Of a stretch of 64,000 nt of DNA, positions 18,250-29,748 are shown piece after piece. This DNA comes from Desulfoluna spongiiphila. GTDB lineage: Bacteria > Desulfobacterota > Desulfobacteria > Desulfobacterales > Desulfolunaceae. The notes beneath the pieces are model-generated. The model had not been told where the DNA came from. It searched no databases and saw nothing but the letters and a program-made list of their open reading frames with translations. A program made the translations under genes and the position numbers. Within the stretch, counting starts at the first letter, position 1. Every line of letters begins with the position of its first letter. The stretch covers positions 1 to 64,000 of the forward strand of contig NZ_FMUX01000015.1 in assembly GCF_900101345.1 (NCBI RefSeq). Reading direction: 5' to 3'.

Positions 18250-19188
18250 CTACCTGGGCTCTGTGCCGAAAGGTGCGTGGCACCCGGTGCAGTCGTCCAC
18301 CACCCCGGCCCCCATGGTGTCGTGGCAGCCGATGCAGCTGCGCTCTGCATCAAGGGAGTGAATGGCCGTCTGCAGGGTGACTCCGTCTCCCTCGGGCGAA
18401 CCGTCCCGGGTATGGCACTCGGCACAGCCGGTGTCGGGCTCTTTGTGATGGCAGATATCGCAGGAGATGACGGACTCTTCATGGAGGTCATGGTCAAAGG
18501 CAACCTCGCCGCCGTAAGCGGCCATGGCAGGCAGCTCGCCAGAGTCGGAAGATGAAAGGGGCTTTGCGTGGCACCCGGTGCAGTCAAGGGGAGCATCGGA
18601 GGTGGCGATGTCCAGGTGGCAGGTGATGCACAGGGTGTGGGAAGTCTGGGCCGTATCGCCGCGGCCTTGACTTGACGCAAGGGCGTCATGGCACGTTTGG
18701 CAGTCAAGGGCGGCGTCATCGGTATGGCGCACGTGGAGACGGGCATCAAAATCAACGGCGTGTGACATGGATGACGGGTTGGGGGCGTGTTTTACGTGAC
18801 AACCGCTGCAGACCTGGGGGCCGGTGGGCTCTCCGGTTGCCTCACGCTCGGCATGGCAACCGATGCAGTGATCGTGGTAAAAATCCTGCACAGCCAGGCC
18901 TGAAAGGCCCTGCCGATCTTTCAGGGCAAAGGAGATGCCGGGGCTGTCCCCGGGGGCCGGATCATGGCATGCAAGGCAGCTTGCTCCCTCGTCCGTGGCC
19001 GCCACGTGCAGGTCATGGGGAAATCGCACGGCCGGACGTTCCTGGGAGTCCAACGGGGCAAGGGCATCAATGGTAATGAGATCAACGCTTTCTTCCGGAG
19101 ATGTCCGGTGGGCAGTGTACGCCAGGCGCAACCCCACACAGGACAGAATCAGAAAAACAGCCAGGGTTGCCTCGACTCGCTTTCGCAT
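18250..19188 (-). CDS. Periplasmic decahaem cytochrome c, TmcA position (copy 2)
   Basis: 312 residues, signal peptide at about 1-25, ten CxxCH sites with first Cys at 71, 108, 127, 163, 187, 203, 243, 255, 285 and 300. The C-terminal tetrahaem part (from 230) is nearly identical to copy 1, whereas the N-terminal 220 residues have diverged considerably. The two cytochromes may therefore accept electrons from different partners but feed the same kind of membrane module. First gene of operon 2. Confidence 0.88.
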   Translation of the reverse strand: MRKRVEATLAVFLILSCVGLRLAYTAHRTSPEESVDLITIDALAPLDSQERPAVRFPHDLHVAATDEGASCLACHDPAPGDSPGISFALKDRQGLSGLAVQDFYHDHCIGCHAEREATGEPTGPQVCSGCHVKHAPNPSSMSHAVDFDARLHVRHTDDAALDCQTCHDALASSQGRGDTAQTSHTLCITCHLDIATSDAPLDCTGCHAKPLSSSDSGELPAMAAYGGEVAFDHDLHEESVISCDICHHKEPDTGCAECHTRDGSPEGDGVTLQTAIHSLDAERSCIGCHDTMGAGVVDDCTGCHAPFGTEPR

Positions 19189-19865
19189 AACGGTTCCTTC
19201 TCATGGCTCAGGTTAACAGAAAACAATGGATATATCGGGCCCAGTCGTTTCGACTGTGGCTTCGGTCCCATAAAAAATCTCCCGGCAGCGCTGCCTGGAA
19301 ATGCGTTCTCTCTTGATACCTGCTGAGAAGACGAGGTTTCCCATCAAGGAAATCCTGTGGACGTGTGCCTCATGAAAGCCCACCACAAAAAAATTGCCCC
19401 GTTATGTGTCACACGTTCGATTACTCATTAATACTCCATGCCCACTGCGTATGAGCAATGAAACACTACGCTTCACGCAAGGGCATTGTCAATTATTTTT
19501 TTCAAGAGCCCCACTCATCAGCAGTTTTCGCGCTTCTATTTGTCATGATTCTAATATATTGAGAAAGGTGAAAATTCGCCCCTCCGCTATTTACCCCAAA
19601 ACTTGAAAAGAAATAAAAACTGCGTCATCAATTATACTGATCAAGTCTTTCAATAGAATTGCGAGGGAGGTGAGAGGTCACGGATCGGTGTTGAGAATGA
19701 AACACACGTCACCCGTGGTGGGTGAACATGGGGTGCCCTTGTCAAGGGTCTGGTATGGGCTCGGGAACAAGCTGGGCTCAAAGGGAGGAAACCATGATGG
19801 CGTCCCCCCTGGGTGGGGGTGTCGGGCAGGCAATGGGGGGGGCTTTGCGTGAAACGGGACTGGTT
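19189..19865. other. Upstream region of tmc operon 2 and non-coding spacer
   Basis: Nearly 680 bp without a gene. 19207-19255 and 19405-19459 match the leader blocks of tmc operon 1 at the same distances from the start codon. 19500-19865 shows nothing I can assign; short reading frames there have no coding character. Confidence 0.5.
19463..19492 (-). promoter_or_regulatory. Probable promoter of tmc operon 2
   Basis: On the minus strand TTGACA (19492-19487), then 18 nt and TAGTGT (19468-19463). The -35 box and the AT-rich DNA in front of it are conserved with the promoter of operon 1; the -10 box is weaker. It is followed by the shared CATACGCAGTGGGC block. Confidence 0.45.
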
Positions 19866-20489
19866 TTAATACCGCTTGACCCGACGGATGGACTCGCCGT
19901 GCCAGATGCTGCCGCCCAGGGCGCAAAACCAGGCGGCGTTATCCCCGGAGACAACGGCTTCTCCATGGGGTGCTTCCAAAAGAGCCTCGGCCAGGAGGTA
20001 AAGGGGGCTGGCCCCATGGACCTTGAGCTCATCGGCGTTGAGGCTCCCTTTTTCCATGGCCGCCTCAAGGGCCTTTCGGATCATGGGAAGCGTTACCACG
20101 TGGCAGTTATGAAAGGCATCGGATTTTAAACGCTGTTTCACGACCTGGTCCGGTTCGGTGCTGAGGAGCACCTCCACCGAGGCACAGCGCCTGCGCATGG
20201 CCTCGGCCATCTGCACCACGTCGTCCCGGGAGGTAAGAAGAATCAAGGGGGGCTCTTTTTTTGTCTTCGGGGGCCGTCCGCTTTGGCTGAACACTTTTTT
20301 CACCGCCGTCCAGCGCTCATCCAGGCGCATATCAAGGAGGGTTCGGGTCAGGGCGTCCCTGTCTTTTTCCTGCAGGGTCTCTGCGTGGACGATGCGGTAA
20401 CGCTTGGTTCCGCTGTAAAATCCCTTTTCCACCACAACCACCCTGGCTGTTCCCTCATCCCTTTCCAGATACGCCCCCAGAAAAAACAT
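19866..20489 (-). CDS. Hypothetical protein, about 207 residues
   Basis: I do not recognise a family. The chosen start (MFFLGAYLERDEG) follows GGAGGCACGG; an upstream in-frame extension of 24 residues has no ribosome site. The N-terminal part (FLGAYLER... RVVVVEKGFY) and a central IILLTSRDDVVQMAEAM... VEVLLST segment suggest an alpha/beta fold, followed by a C-terminal helix-rich region and an Ala-rich segment ending GESIRRVKRY. No signal peptide or membrane span. It stands alone, downstream of the acyl-CoA dehydrogenase gene in the same orientation. Confidence 0.7.
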   Translation of the reverse strand: MFFLGAYLERDEGTARVVVVEKGFYSGTKRYRIVHAETLQEKDRDALTRTLLDMRLDERWTAVKKVFSQSGRPPKTKKEPPLILLTSRDDVVQMAEAMRRRCASVEVLLSTEPDQVVKQRLKSDAFHNCHVVTLPMIRKALEAAMEKGSLNADELKVHGASPLYLLAEALLEAPHGEAVVSGDNAAWFCALGGSIWHGESIRRVKRY

Positions 20490-20707
20490 CCGTGCCTCCA
20501 CAATCAACAAACAGAACAAAGGCCCCGGCAAAAAAATCATGTTTTTTTGCCAGAGCCCCAATACGCCGGAACCATGGATGGATATCTATACCTGGAGACC
20601 CGCGATGTCAATCATGGAGGCAGCCAGGAACAAGACGTTTCACTCAACGCTGAGCCGCCTGCGATTTGCCCGGAGAGCAAACCACAGACGGCATGTTCAC
20701 TGACACA

Positions 20708-22522
20708 TTACCCGAAAAAGGCCGTCTCCGGGATGGTCATGGCGGCATCCGACCCCTTGAGGATGGCGCGCATGCGCCCCTGGGCCACGGGCAGTTCCGT
20801 CTGGATGTAGTGGGCTGCCGAGGCCAGGACGCCCCCGTAGAAGTCCTTGTCCCGTTTTTTTGTTTTTTCAAGGCCCGCCGTGGCGGTAAGGGCCCGCCAG
20901 AGGTGCATCCAGGCAAAGACCACATCCCCTGTAACGGTCATGAAAGGATGGGCGTTGGCAAAGGCGTTCATCACCTCCGTGCTCATGGCGGTCTTGCCCA
21001 TGTACATGGCCACCTCGCCGAGTTTGCCCACGGCTTTTTCAAGCTCGTCGGCAAGGGGAGCAAGGGCCGCGACCTCCCGGGCCCCGGCGATGGTTTTCTG
21101 CATCTCGGCCATGAGATCCATGACGGCCTTGCCCTTTTTCATGCCGAGCTTGCGCCCCAGAAGATCCATGGCCTGGATCCCGTTGGTGCCTTCATAGATC
21201 ATGGTGATGCGGCAGTCCCTGAGGAGCTGGGCCTGGGGGTACTCTTCGATGAACCCGTATCCCCCGTAAACCTGCATGCCGTGGGAACAGACATCGTAGG
21301 AACGGTCCGTCACGTACCCCTTGCCGATGGGGATGAGCACGTCGATGATTCCCTGGAGTCGCTCTTTCTCGTCCTCGGAGTCACTCACCTTTTTGAGGTC
21401 GGAACAGTAGCCGATGTAAAAGAGAAGGCTTCGCATGGCCTCCACGTTGGCCTTCATGGCGATGAGCTGGCGGCGAATGTCCGGGTGCTGGATGATGGGT
21501 ACCGCGGGCGGGTTTTTGTCCATCATGGTCATGAGGTTGGGGCCCTGGACCCGCTCTTTGGCGTAGGTCAGGGCGTTGGCATAGGACGCACCGGCCACGC
21601 TGAGACCCTGGATGCCCACGAAAAGACGGGCTTCGTTCATCATCTGGAACATGGCCCGCATGCCCTTGTTGGGCTCGCCGAGGAGCTCGCCCACGCACTC
21701 GCCCTTCTCCCCCAGGGCAAGGGAGCAGGTGCAGTTGCCGTGGATACCCATTTTGTGCTCGATGCCGGTGCAGACCACGTCGTTGAACTCTCCCACGGAT
21801 CCGTCATCGGCGACCCGGTACTTGGGAACCGTAAAGAGGCTGATCCCCTTGGTGCCTTCCGGTGCGCCCTCAATGCGGGCCAGTACGGGATGGACGATGT
21901 TCTCCACCATGTCATGCTCGCCGCCGGAGATAAAAATCTTGTTGCCCTTGATGCTGTATGTGCCGTCGGCGTTGGGGGTGGCCGTGGTGGTCAGGGCGCC
22001 CACATCCGAACCGGCACCGGGTTCGGTAAGAAGCATGGTGCCCGTCCACTCACCGGAGTACATCTTGCGCAGGTACTTCTCCTTCTGCCCCTGGGAGCCG
22101 AAGGCCTCCACGAGGTTGGCGGCACCGTGGGTCAGGGCCACGTACATGTACATGGCCATGTTGGCACCGGAGAGGTATTCGGTACACGCCATGGACAGGG
22201 CGTGGGGCATGCCCTGCCCGCCCCAGCCGGGATCTTCACTGGTGGCGATCCATTCACCGTCCCGGTAGAGCTCCCAGACCCGCTTGAACTCATCGGGGAT
22301 CTGCACGTGGCCGTTTTCAAGGGTGCATCCGGACTGATCACCGGGGGCGTTGGTGGGGAGCACCTCTTTTAAAGCCAGGTTCCGCGCTTCGGAGATCACC
22401 AGGTCGATGGTTTTTTTATTGAATTCTCCGTAGGTTTCGTGGTTGCTGAGATCACTCAGGTTCAGCTGCTCATGAAGTACAAATTCAACGTCACGTCGGT
22501 CTGCAAGTTGGTGTGCCATCAT
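20708..22522 (-). CDS. Acyl-CoA dehydrogenase (about 600-residue subfamily with extra C-terminal domain)
   Basis: About 604 residues from the ATG at 22522 (AGAGGAGAGGC just before it; a second ATG follows immediately). The longer upstream frame is not supported. The N-terminal, middle (LTEPGAGSDVGA, the FAD/substrate signature) and C-terminal (QVYGGYGFIEEYP, with the catalytic-base Glu region) acyl-CoA dehydrogenase domains are all present, followed by the about 130-residue extension found in FadE5-like enzymes. It oxidises acyl-CoA to enoyl-CoA with an electron-transfer flavoprotein as acceptor. The substrate chain length is not readable. With the acyl-CoA synthetase at 7.3 kb it suggests fatty-acid use. 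Confidence 0.92.
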   Translation of the reverse strand: MMAHQLADRRDVEFVLHEQLNLSDLSNHETYGEFNKKTIDLVISEARNLALKEVLPTNAPGDQSGCTLENGHVQIPDEFKRVWELYRDGEWIATSEDPGWGGQGMPHALSMACTEYLSGANMAMYMYVALTHGAANLVEAFGSQGQKEKYLRKMYSGEWTGTMLLTEPGAGSDVGALTTTATPNADGTYSIKGNKIFISGGEHDMVENIVHPVLARIEGAPEGTKGISLFTVPKYRVADDGSVGEFNDVVCTGIEHKMGIHGNCTCSLALGEKGECVGELLGEPNKGMRAMFQMMNEARLFVGIQGLSVAGASYANALTYAKERVQGPNLMTMMDKNPPAVPIIQHPDIRRQLIAMKANVEAMRSLLFYIGYCSDLKKVSDSEDEKERLQGIIDVLIPIGKGYVTDRSYDVCSHGMQVYGGYGFIEEYPQAQLLRDCRITMIYEGTNGIQAMDLLGRKLGMKKGKAVMDLMAEMQKTIAGAREVAALAPLADELEKAVGKLGEVAMYMGKTAMSTEVMNAFANAHPFMTVTGDVVFAWMHLWRALTATAGLEKTKKRDKDFYGGVLASAAHYIQTELPVAQGRMRAILKGSDAAMTIPETAFFG

Positions 22523-22793
22523 GCCTCTCCTCTGGGTTGAAAACTCGGAATAAACGAACATGCAGCAAGGGCTCCGGCCGGTTGCGCGGGGCGTTGGGTA
22601 CCCCCGGGCATGCCCCTTCCGCAAGGGTGCCTGTCTCGGGATGCTGCGCATAACGTTAACGTCAGCTTTAATCAAGACACCCCCTCCGTGTCAAGATGAT
22701 TGTATCCATACGTGAACTTTGTTACCATCAAGAACAAACAACCGCACCCCCTTCCCTTTCTTTTTCCCATTCCCAGCCGGGAGGCACAGTGAC

Positions 22794-23615
22794 ATGAAAC
22801 GGATTGCATGCATCACCGGATGTTCATCGGGCATCGGCAAAGCCCTGGCCCAGAATTTCCTGAAGGCAGGATGGACCGTCTACGCCACGGCCCGCAAACG
22901 CGAAGCCCTGGCCCAACTGATCTCCTTGGGGGCCCAGCCCGTGGCCCTGGACCTGACGGATCAGGCATCCGTCACCGCAGCCGTGGACCACATCCTCAGC
23001 CGCGAAACCCACGTGGACATGCTGATCAACAACGCCGGATACGGCGCCATGGGCCCCATGGCGGAAATTCCCGTGGATGAGCTGAGAAGGCAGTTCGAAG
23101 CCAACCTCTTCGGTCAGGTGGCCATGATCCAGGCGGTTGTCCCCTCCATGATCGAGGGCGGCGCAGGACATATCATCAACATCGGAAGCGTCTCCGGGAT
23201 CCTGCCCACCCCGTTTTCCGGTGCCTATGCCGCCAGCAAGGCCGCCTTTCACACCGTGAGCGACGCCCTGCGCCTGGAACTGGCCCCCTTCGGCATCCAG
23301 GTGGTGACCGTGCAGCCCGGGGGCATCGCCTCCCGCTTTTCCGCCAACGCCGAGGCACAACTCAAAGAAACCACGCGGAACCTCAACCACTACGCCCCGT
23401 CCATGGATGCCATCGTCCGGCGCACCCGCATCTCCCAGGAGAGCGCCATGCCCCTGGACCAATTCGCCGAAAAGCTCACGGCCCTCCTCCTTCGAAAAAA
23501 CATCCCCCCCGTCATCCGCCTCGGCACCCACAGCACCCTGCTCCCCTTCCTCAAGAAATGGGTGCCCACGCGGCGACGCGATGCCATCTTGATGAAAAAA
23601 TTCAAGCTGAATTAA
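22794..23615 (+). CDS. SDR family oxidoreductase
   Basis: 273 residues from the ATG at 22794, placed after GGGAGGCACAGTGAC and starting MKRIACITG; an upstream in-frame start would only add a low-complexity leader. TGCSSGIG is at 8-15, NNAG at 79-82, Ser132, and YAASK gives Tyr145/Lys149. The C-terminal part (PVIRLGTHSTLLPFLKKW) resembles SDRs annotated as retinol/17-beta-hydroxysteroid-dehydrogenase-like; substrate unknown. It is divergent from the acyl-CoA dehydrogenase gene (271-bp gap). Confidence 0.87.
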   Translation: MKRIACITGCSSGIGKALAQNFLKAGWTVYATARKREALAQLISLGAQPVALDLTDQASVTAAVDHILSRETHVDMLINNAGYGAMGPMAEIPVDELRRQFEANLFGQVAMIQAVVPSMIEGGAGHIINIGSVSGILPTPFSGAYAASKAAFHTVSDALRLELAPFGIQVVTVQPGGIASRFSANAEAQLKETTRNLNHYAPSMDAIVRRTRISQESAMPLDQFAEKLTALLLRKNIPPVIRLGTHSTLLPFLKKWVPTRRRDAILMKKFKLN

Positions 23616-23666
23616 GCAGCCTTCTTGTGATCAGGAAAGGGTGAAACACAAAAAAAACAAAACCAT

Positions 23667-23908
23667 GCCTCCGGCGGCGAGGTGTGCCACCTCGAAAGCT
23701 GGTTGCCATTGCGCTTCGCCCTTCGTTCCTCAGGGCAAATCGCAATGGCATTTGCTGCGGGCTCCGCCTTGCCGATATGCAAAATCAAACCGTGGATGAC
23801 ACACGTCACATAATCTGGCGGCATCTCACATGGAGTCGGAGCCTGTTTTTTTAAGGCCTGTTTGTTGAACTTTTTAGACGCTTAGTCCCCGTCAGGGCCG
23901 CCGGAGGC
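23667..23908 (+). mobile_element. MITE-like intergenic element, copy 1 (242 bp)
   Basis: Bounded by 12-bp terminal inverted repeats GCCTCCGGCGGC (23667-23678) and GCCGCCGGAGGC (23897-23908). The left module has a CGAGGTG/CCACCTCG hairpin and a CTTCGTTCCTCAGGG stretch; the right module is AT-rich (CTGTTTGTTGAACTTTTT) before the terminal repeat. The same two modules recur at 24839-25011 and, inverted, at 29943-30114. The right end overlaps the last codons of the alpha/beta hydrolase gene. No coding capacity. Confidence 0.7.
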
Positions 23909-24680
23909 TTCTTTTCAGGCATTCGTAAAAGGGGGCCCTGGCCTCCATTTCCATCCAGGGTTTGTGGCCGCAGTGCGTCAGGAGGACAAACCTGAAATCG
24001 GCAAGGGCTTTTGCAAGGGGGACCCGCACGCCCTCGGCCGGATGGGGGTCGTAGTCGCCGTGGATGGCGGTTACCGGACAGGCAAGGGCGGAGGCCGCAG
24101 ACAGCAGCGAGCCGTTTCGGCGCCACTCGGCGGCCTCGGGCCACACCGCGTTGAAGATGTCGGCGGAGCAGAAGATGTCATCCGTGTCATCGTGGATGGG
24201 ATGAAAGGCATCGGCCCTGGAGAAGATCCGGCCGAAGCGGCTGAACACCTCGTTGCGGACACGCTCCGACGGATCCTTGAGATCCGGCATCAATCGCTTT
24301 ACCTCGGCCTGTTCATCGGAGGTCAGCCGCCCCATGCGCACCGCGTCAATGCCTGCGGCATCGGCTTCGCGGAAGGGCCCGCTCCCCACCAGGATCAACC
24401 GGCTGACAAGCTCCGGGTGCCGTGAGGCCAGGATGACGCTCAGCCAGGCCCCCCAGGAAAACCCGATGAGGGCCACCGGGCCGGGGGCATGGTTCGACAG
24501 GGCGGCAAAGAGTTCCTCCACCTGTCCTTCCAGGCTCCGGGCCGTCTGAAGCGGCTCCAGAACGCCCCACTCCCTTGAGAGCTCCCGGGCCACCGGGGCC
24601 ATCTCCCCTGCCCCGCCCGGCCCGCCATGTACAACCGCCACCTCAAAGGGTGCCTTCCCGTATTTTCTTACGTTTTCCAT
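23892..24680 (-). CDS. Alpha/beta hydrolase (proline-iminopeptidase-like)
   Basis: About 262 residues starting MENVRKYGK. The oxyanion-hole motif HGGPGG follows the first strands, the nucleophile elbow is GFSWGAW, an acidic residue lies in GDYDPHP and the catalytic His in THCGHKPW, giving a complete triad. The core resembles prolyl aminopeptidase-type hydrolases. The last codons (SLRRP and stop) lie inside the terminal repeat of the neighbouring MITE-like element, so insertion may have reshaped the C-terminus. An upstream in-frame ATG at 24764 would add a hydrophobic leader with no ribosome site. Confidence 0.8.
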   Translation of the reverse strand: MENVRKYGKAPFEVAVVHGGPGGAGEMAPVARELSREWGVLEPLQTARSLEGQVEELFAALSNHAPGPVALIGFSWGAWLSVILASRHPELVSRLILVGSGPFREADAAGIDAVRMGRLTSDEQAEVKRLMPDLKDPSERVRNEVFSRFGRIFSRADAFHPIHDDTDDIFCSADIFNAVWPEAAEWRRNGSLLSAASALACPVTAIHGDYDPHPAEGVRVPLAKALADFRFVLLTHCGHKPWMEMEARAPFYECLKRSLRRP

Positions 24681-24838
24681 ACCGTTCAAACCTTTCCATG
24701 GAATCCTCAGACGCAAAACAGCCCGTAATACAGGAACTACCCATATCACGGGCTGAAAAAACATACAAAAGTGATGCCTTCTTGGCTAAAGTCGGATGGA
24801 TCACAGGGTCAAGGGGGCTCAGAAAAAACAAAAGCAAT

Positions 24839-25011
24839 GCCTCCGGCGGCGAGGTGTGCCACCTCGAAAGCTGCTTGCAAATGCGCTTTCCCCTTCGTTC
24901 CTCAGGGAAAATCACATTCGCCTTTCATTCAAGGCATGGTGAGGGCATCGTGCTACACAGCTGTTTGTCAAACTTTTCAAACGTTTGGCCCCCGGCAGGG
25001 CCGCCGGAAGC
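24839..25011 (+). mobile_element. MITE-like intergenic element, copy 2 (173 bp)
   Basis: Same two-module layout as copy 1: GCCTCCGGCGGC at 24839-24850, CGAGGTG/CCACCTCG hairpin, CTTCGTTCCTCAGGG, then CTGTTTGTCAAACTTTTC and a right end GCCGCCGGAAGC (25000-25011, one mismatch in the inverted repeat). The distance between modules is shorter than in copy 1. Confidence 0.7.
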
Positions 25012-25026
25012 ATCTTTAACTTGGCT

Positions 25027-25110
25027 GCCTCCGGCGACAAGGTGAGCCACCTTAAAAAGCTGCTTGCCTCAGAGCTTTAAACCTCGTTCCTCGGGTTAAA
25101 GCTCTGAGGC
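25027..25110 (+). repeat. Partial copy of the MITE-like element (left module only)
   Basis: GCCTCCGGCGAC, a diverged AAGGTGAGCCACCTT hairpin and CCTCGTTCCTCGGG follow copy 2 after 15 bp. The AT-rich right module and right terminal repeat are missing. Confidence 0.6.
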
Positions 25111-25180
25111 ATTTATGGTTGACTTGTCCATTTTTTTTTTGTCTGAGCCGTGCCTATTCTCCTATCACCTATGCCCTCCC

Positions 25181-28009
<2,829 letters not shown>

Positions 28010-28467
28010 GGCGGGTCCTCGCTGATTTTTACTGGGGATGAAAATCACCGAAGCGTTGAAGGGAATGCAAAGCGATGGGAATGATAAAACGAGAGAAAGG
28101 AATGGTGCATATCCGCCAGAACAGCCGCGGCATCTTTTTTACCATTATGGGTAACCCGCCATTTGGTGTCAACGCATATCCCGCAAATCCATCTGCATTG
28201 CCGGGGTGTTACGGAAAAAGCGGAGTCATTTCGCGGCATCGCAGGGCCGCAATCCGTCGCTGTCAATCCTCCTGAAGGATTCACATTCACAAATTGTCAT
28301 CAAGAAATGAATATGCTATGTTTTTTGTGATTTTTTGCTCCAAGGAGTTGCCCACACCTATGGTGAGCCTTCGACAACACTGTTATTCCTGATTCTCATC
28401 GTTTTTTCCGACCACAGATTATTGTTCCCGATACACAATCACAACAACCCTTTCAAGGGAGGTTTTG
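28010..28467. other. Divergent intergenic region
   Basis: About 458 bp between the FAD/Fe-S oxidase gene and the dehydroquinate-synthase-like gene. It contains a likely forward promoter (28294-28322); otherwise no recognised gene or RNA. Confidence 0.45.
28294..28322 (+). promoter_or_regulatory. Candidate sigma-70 promoter of the dehydroquinate-synthase-like gene
   Basis: TTGTCA, 17 nt, TATGTT, in AT-rich DNA about 145 bp before the start codon. Consensus resemblance only. Confidence 0.4.
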
Positions 28468-29748
28468 ATGACTCGCAACCGTTTTCAGGTTTTTCCCACC
28501 TACACCCAGGAATTTCATACGCACCACAGTTATCCCGTTTGTTTTACGAACAATCTGTTTACCGGCACCAATCAGACCATTCGCCGGACCCTGACAAAAA
28601 TGGGGCACGATGCCCCCGTGCGATGTGCCATCCTCGTGGATTCGGGTGTGGTGGCTCGCAACCGCAATTTGATCAAGCAGATCATCCGCCATTTTCAAAA
28701 AGAGCATCCCTTTTTTGAGCTGTGCCACGCCCCCTTTATCATGTGTGGCGGAGAGGCCGTGAAAAACAGCCAGCGCATGGTGGAAGAGACCGCAACCATC
28801 GCCCATGCTCACGGTCTCTGCCAGGAGAGCCTGGTGTTCGTGGTGGGGGGCGGCGCTTTTCTGGATGCGACCGGTGCAGCCCTTGCCCAGTGCCGGGGTG
28901 GCATCAAGACAGTCAACGTGCCCACCTCCACCCTCTCTCAATGTGCTGCCGGTGTCGGGACCATGCGGTACATGAACACACGCGGGATTAAAAATTTCTC
29001 CGGCATCGCGGCTCCGCCCTACGCGGTGTTCATCGATTTTTCCCTGCTCAAGACCCTGCCCTTTGAGCATCACATCAGCGGCATGGCCGAAGCGTTCAAG
29101 ATGGCCCTGTCCGCCGACCCGGACTTTTTCTCCTACCTGGTGAGAAAGGCCCGGAAACTGCGCCAGAACGATCCGGCCACCGTGGAAAAGGTCGTCCATA
29201 AGACCGCCACCCTGCACCTCGACCGGGTCCGGGCCTCAACCGACCCCATCCTCGACGGGGCAAGCGAAGGCACCAGCCTCGGTTGCCGGGTGGCCCACTG
29301 GCTGGAGACCTGTTCAGGGTACAAGCTCCCCCATGGACACGCCCTGTCCGTGGGCATCGCCTTGAACGCAAGCTATGCCCGCCACACGGGTTCCCTTTCC
29401 GAGGAGGATTTTTCGAAACTGATCCACGGGCTCATGACCTGCGGGCTCCCCGTGTGGAACCGGTTCCTGGAGGCCAGAAACGACAAGGGGATTCCGGAGC
29501 TGACAGCGGTGCTGGCCCGCTCCCTTCAAAACGCCTCCGGGGCCGGGGCCGCTCTCATGGTGCCCGATGGCATCGGCGTCCTCAAGGCGGAGTCCCACCT
29601 GGATTTTAAAGCCTTTGAAAAGGGGGTTGGGGTGCTGCGGGGGTTCGCCAGAAAAGAGATCTCCGACGAACGGCGCATTTTTGTGGTGAGCCCTGGAAAG
29701 CAACCAAAGGAAACCAGCATGATGCATGAGGGCATGACCAGGGAGTAA
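28468..29748 (+). CDS. 3-dehydroquinate-synthase-like sugar-phosphate cyclase (EboD-like)
   Basis: 426 residues from ATG 28468, which has AGGGAGG 5 nt before it. The NAD-binding VVGGGAFLDATGAALA corresponds to the AroB GGGxxxDxxG motif; the metal-ligand region lies in GMAEAFKMALS (Glu) and KLPHGHALSVGIAL-type HGHALS (His), and TSTLSQCAAGVG resembles the AroB TTLLAQVDSS loop. It is longer and more divergent than housekeeping AroB and resembles the EboD type of the ebo/edb clusters, but no other ebo gene is near. The product is unknown; it may be a cyclitol-type metabolite. Confidence 0.75.
   Translation: MTRNRFQVFPTYTQEFHTHHSYPVCFTNNLFTGTNQTIRRTLTKMGHDAPVRCAILVDSGVVARNRNLIKQIIRHFQKEHPFFELCHAPFIMCGGEAVKNSQRMVEETATIAHAHGLCQESLVFVVGGGAFLDATGAALAQCRGGIKTVNVPTSTLSQCAAGVGTMRYMNTRGIKNFSGIAAPPYAVFIDFSLLKTLPFEHHISGMAEAFKMALSADPDFFSYLVRKARKLRQNDPATVEKVVHKTATLHLDRVRASTDPILDGASEGTSLGCRVAHWLETCSGYKLPHGHALSVGIALNASYARHTGSLSEEDFSKLIHGLMTCGLPVWNRFLEARNDKGIPELTAVLARSLQNASGAGAALMVPDGIGVLKAESHLDFKAFEKGVGVLRGFARKEISDERRIFVVSPGKQPKETSMMHEGMTRE

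Larger units (their letters stand above)
24681..25180. other. Repeat-filled intergenic region
   Basis: About 500 bp between the hydrolase and the lactate-dehydrogenase-like gene. It holds MITE-like copy 2 (24839-25011) and a partial copy (25027-25110). Short frames here contain the peptide RWHTSPPEA, which is repeat DNA translated in a chance frame, not protein. Confidence 0.7.

Noticed and set aside
18195..18755. Upstream extension of tmcC copy 2
   Set aside because: This part is a Pro/Thr/Ser-rich out-of-frame translation of the cytochrome gene; the real start at 18194 has a strong ribosome site and gives the same 225 residues as copy 1.
20666..22372. Long plus-strand open frame (568 codons)
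   Set aside because: Lies opposite the acyl-CoA dehydrogenase gene; low-complexity His/Gly/Val-rich translation typical of antisense GC-rich DNA.
23612..24915. Short proteins containing RWHTSPPEA
   Set aside because: They are translations of the MITE-like repeats in chance frames.
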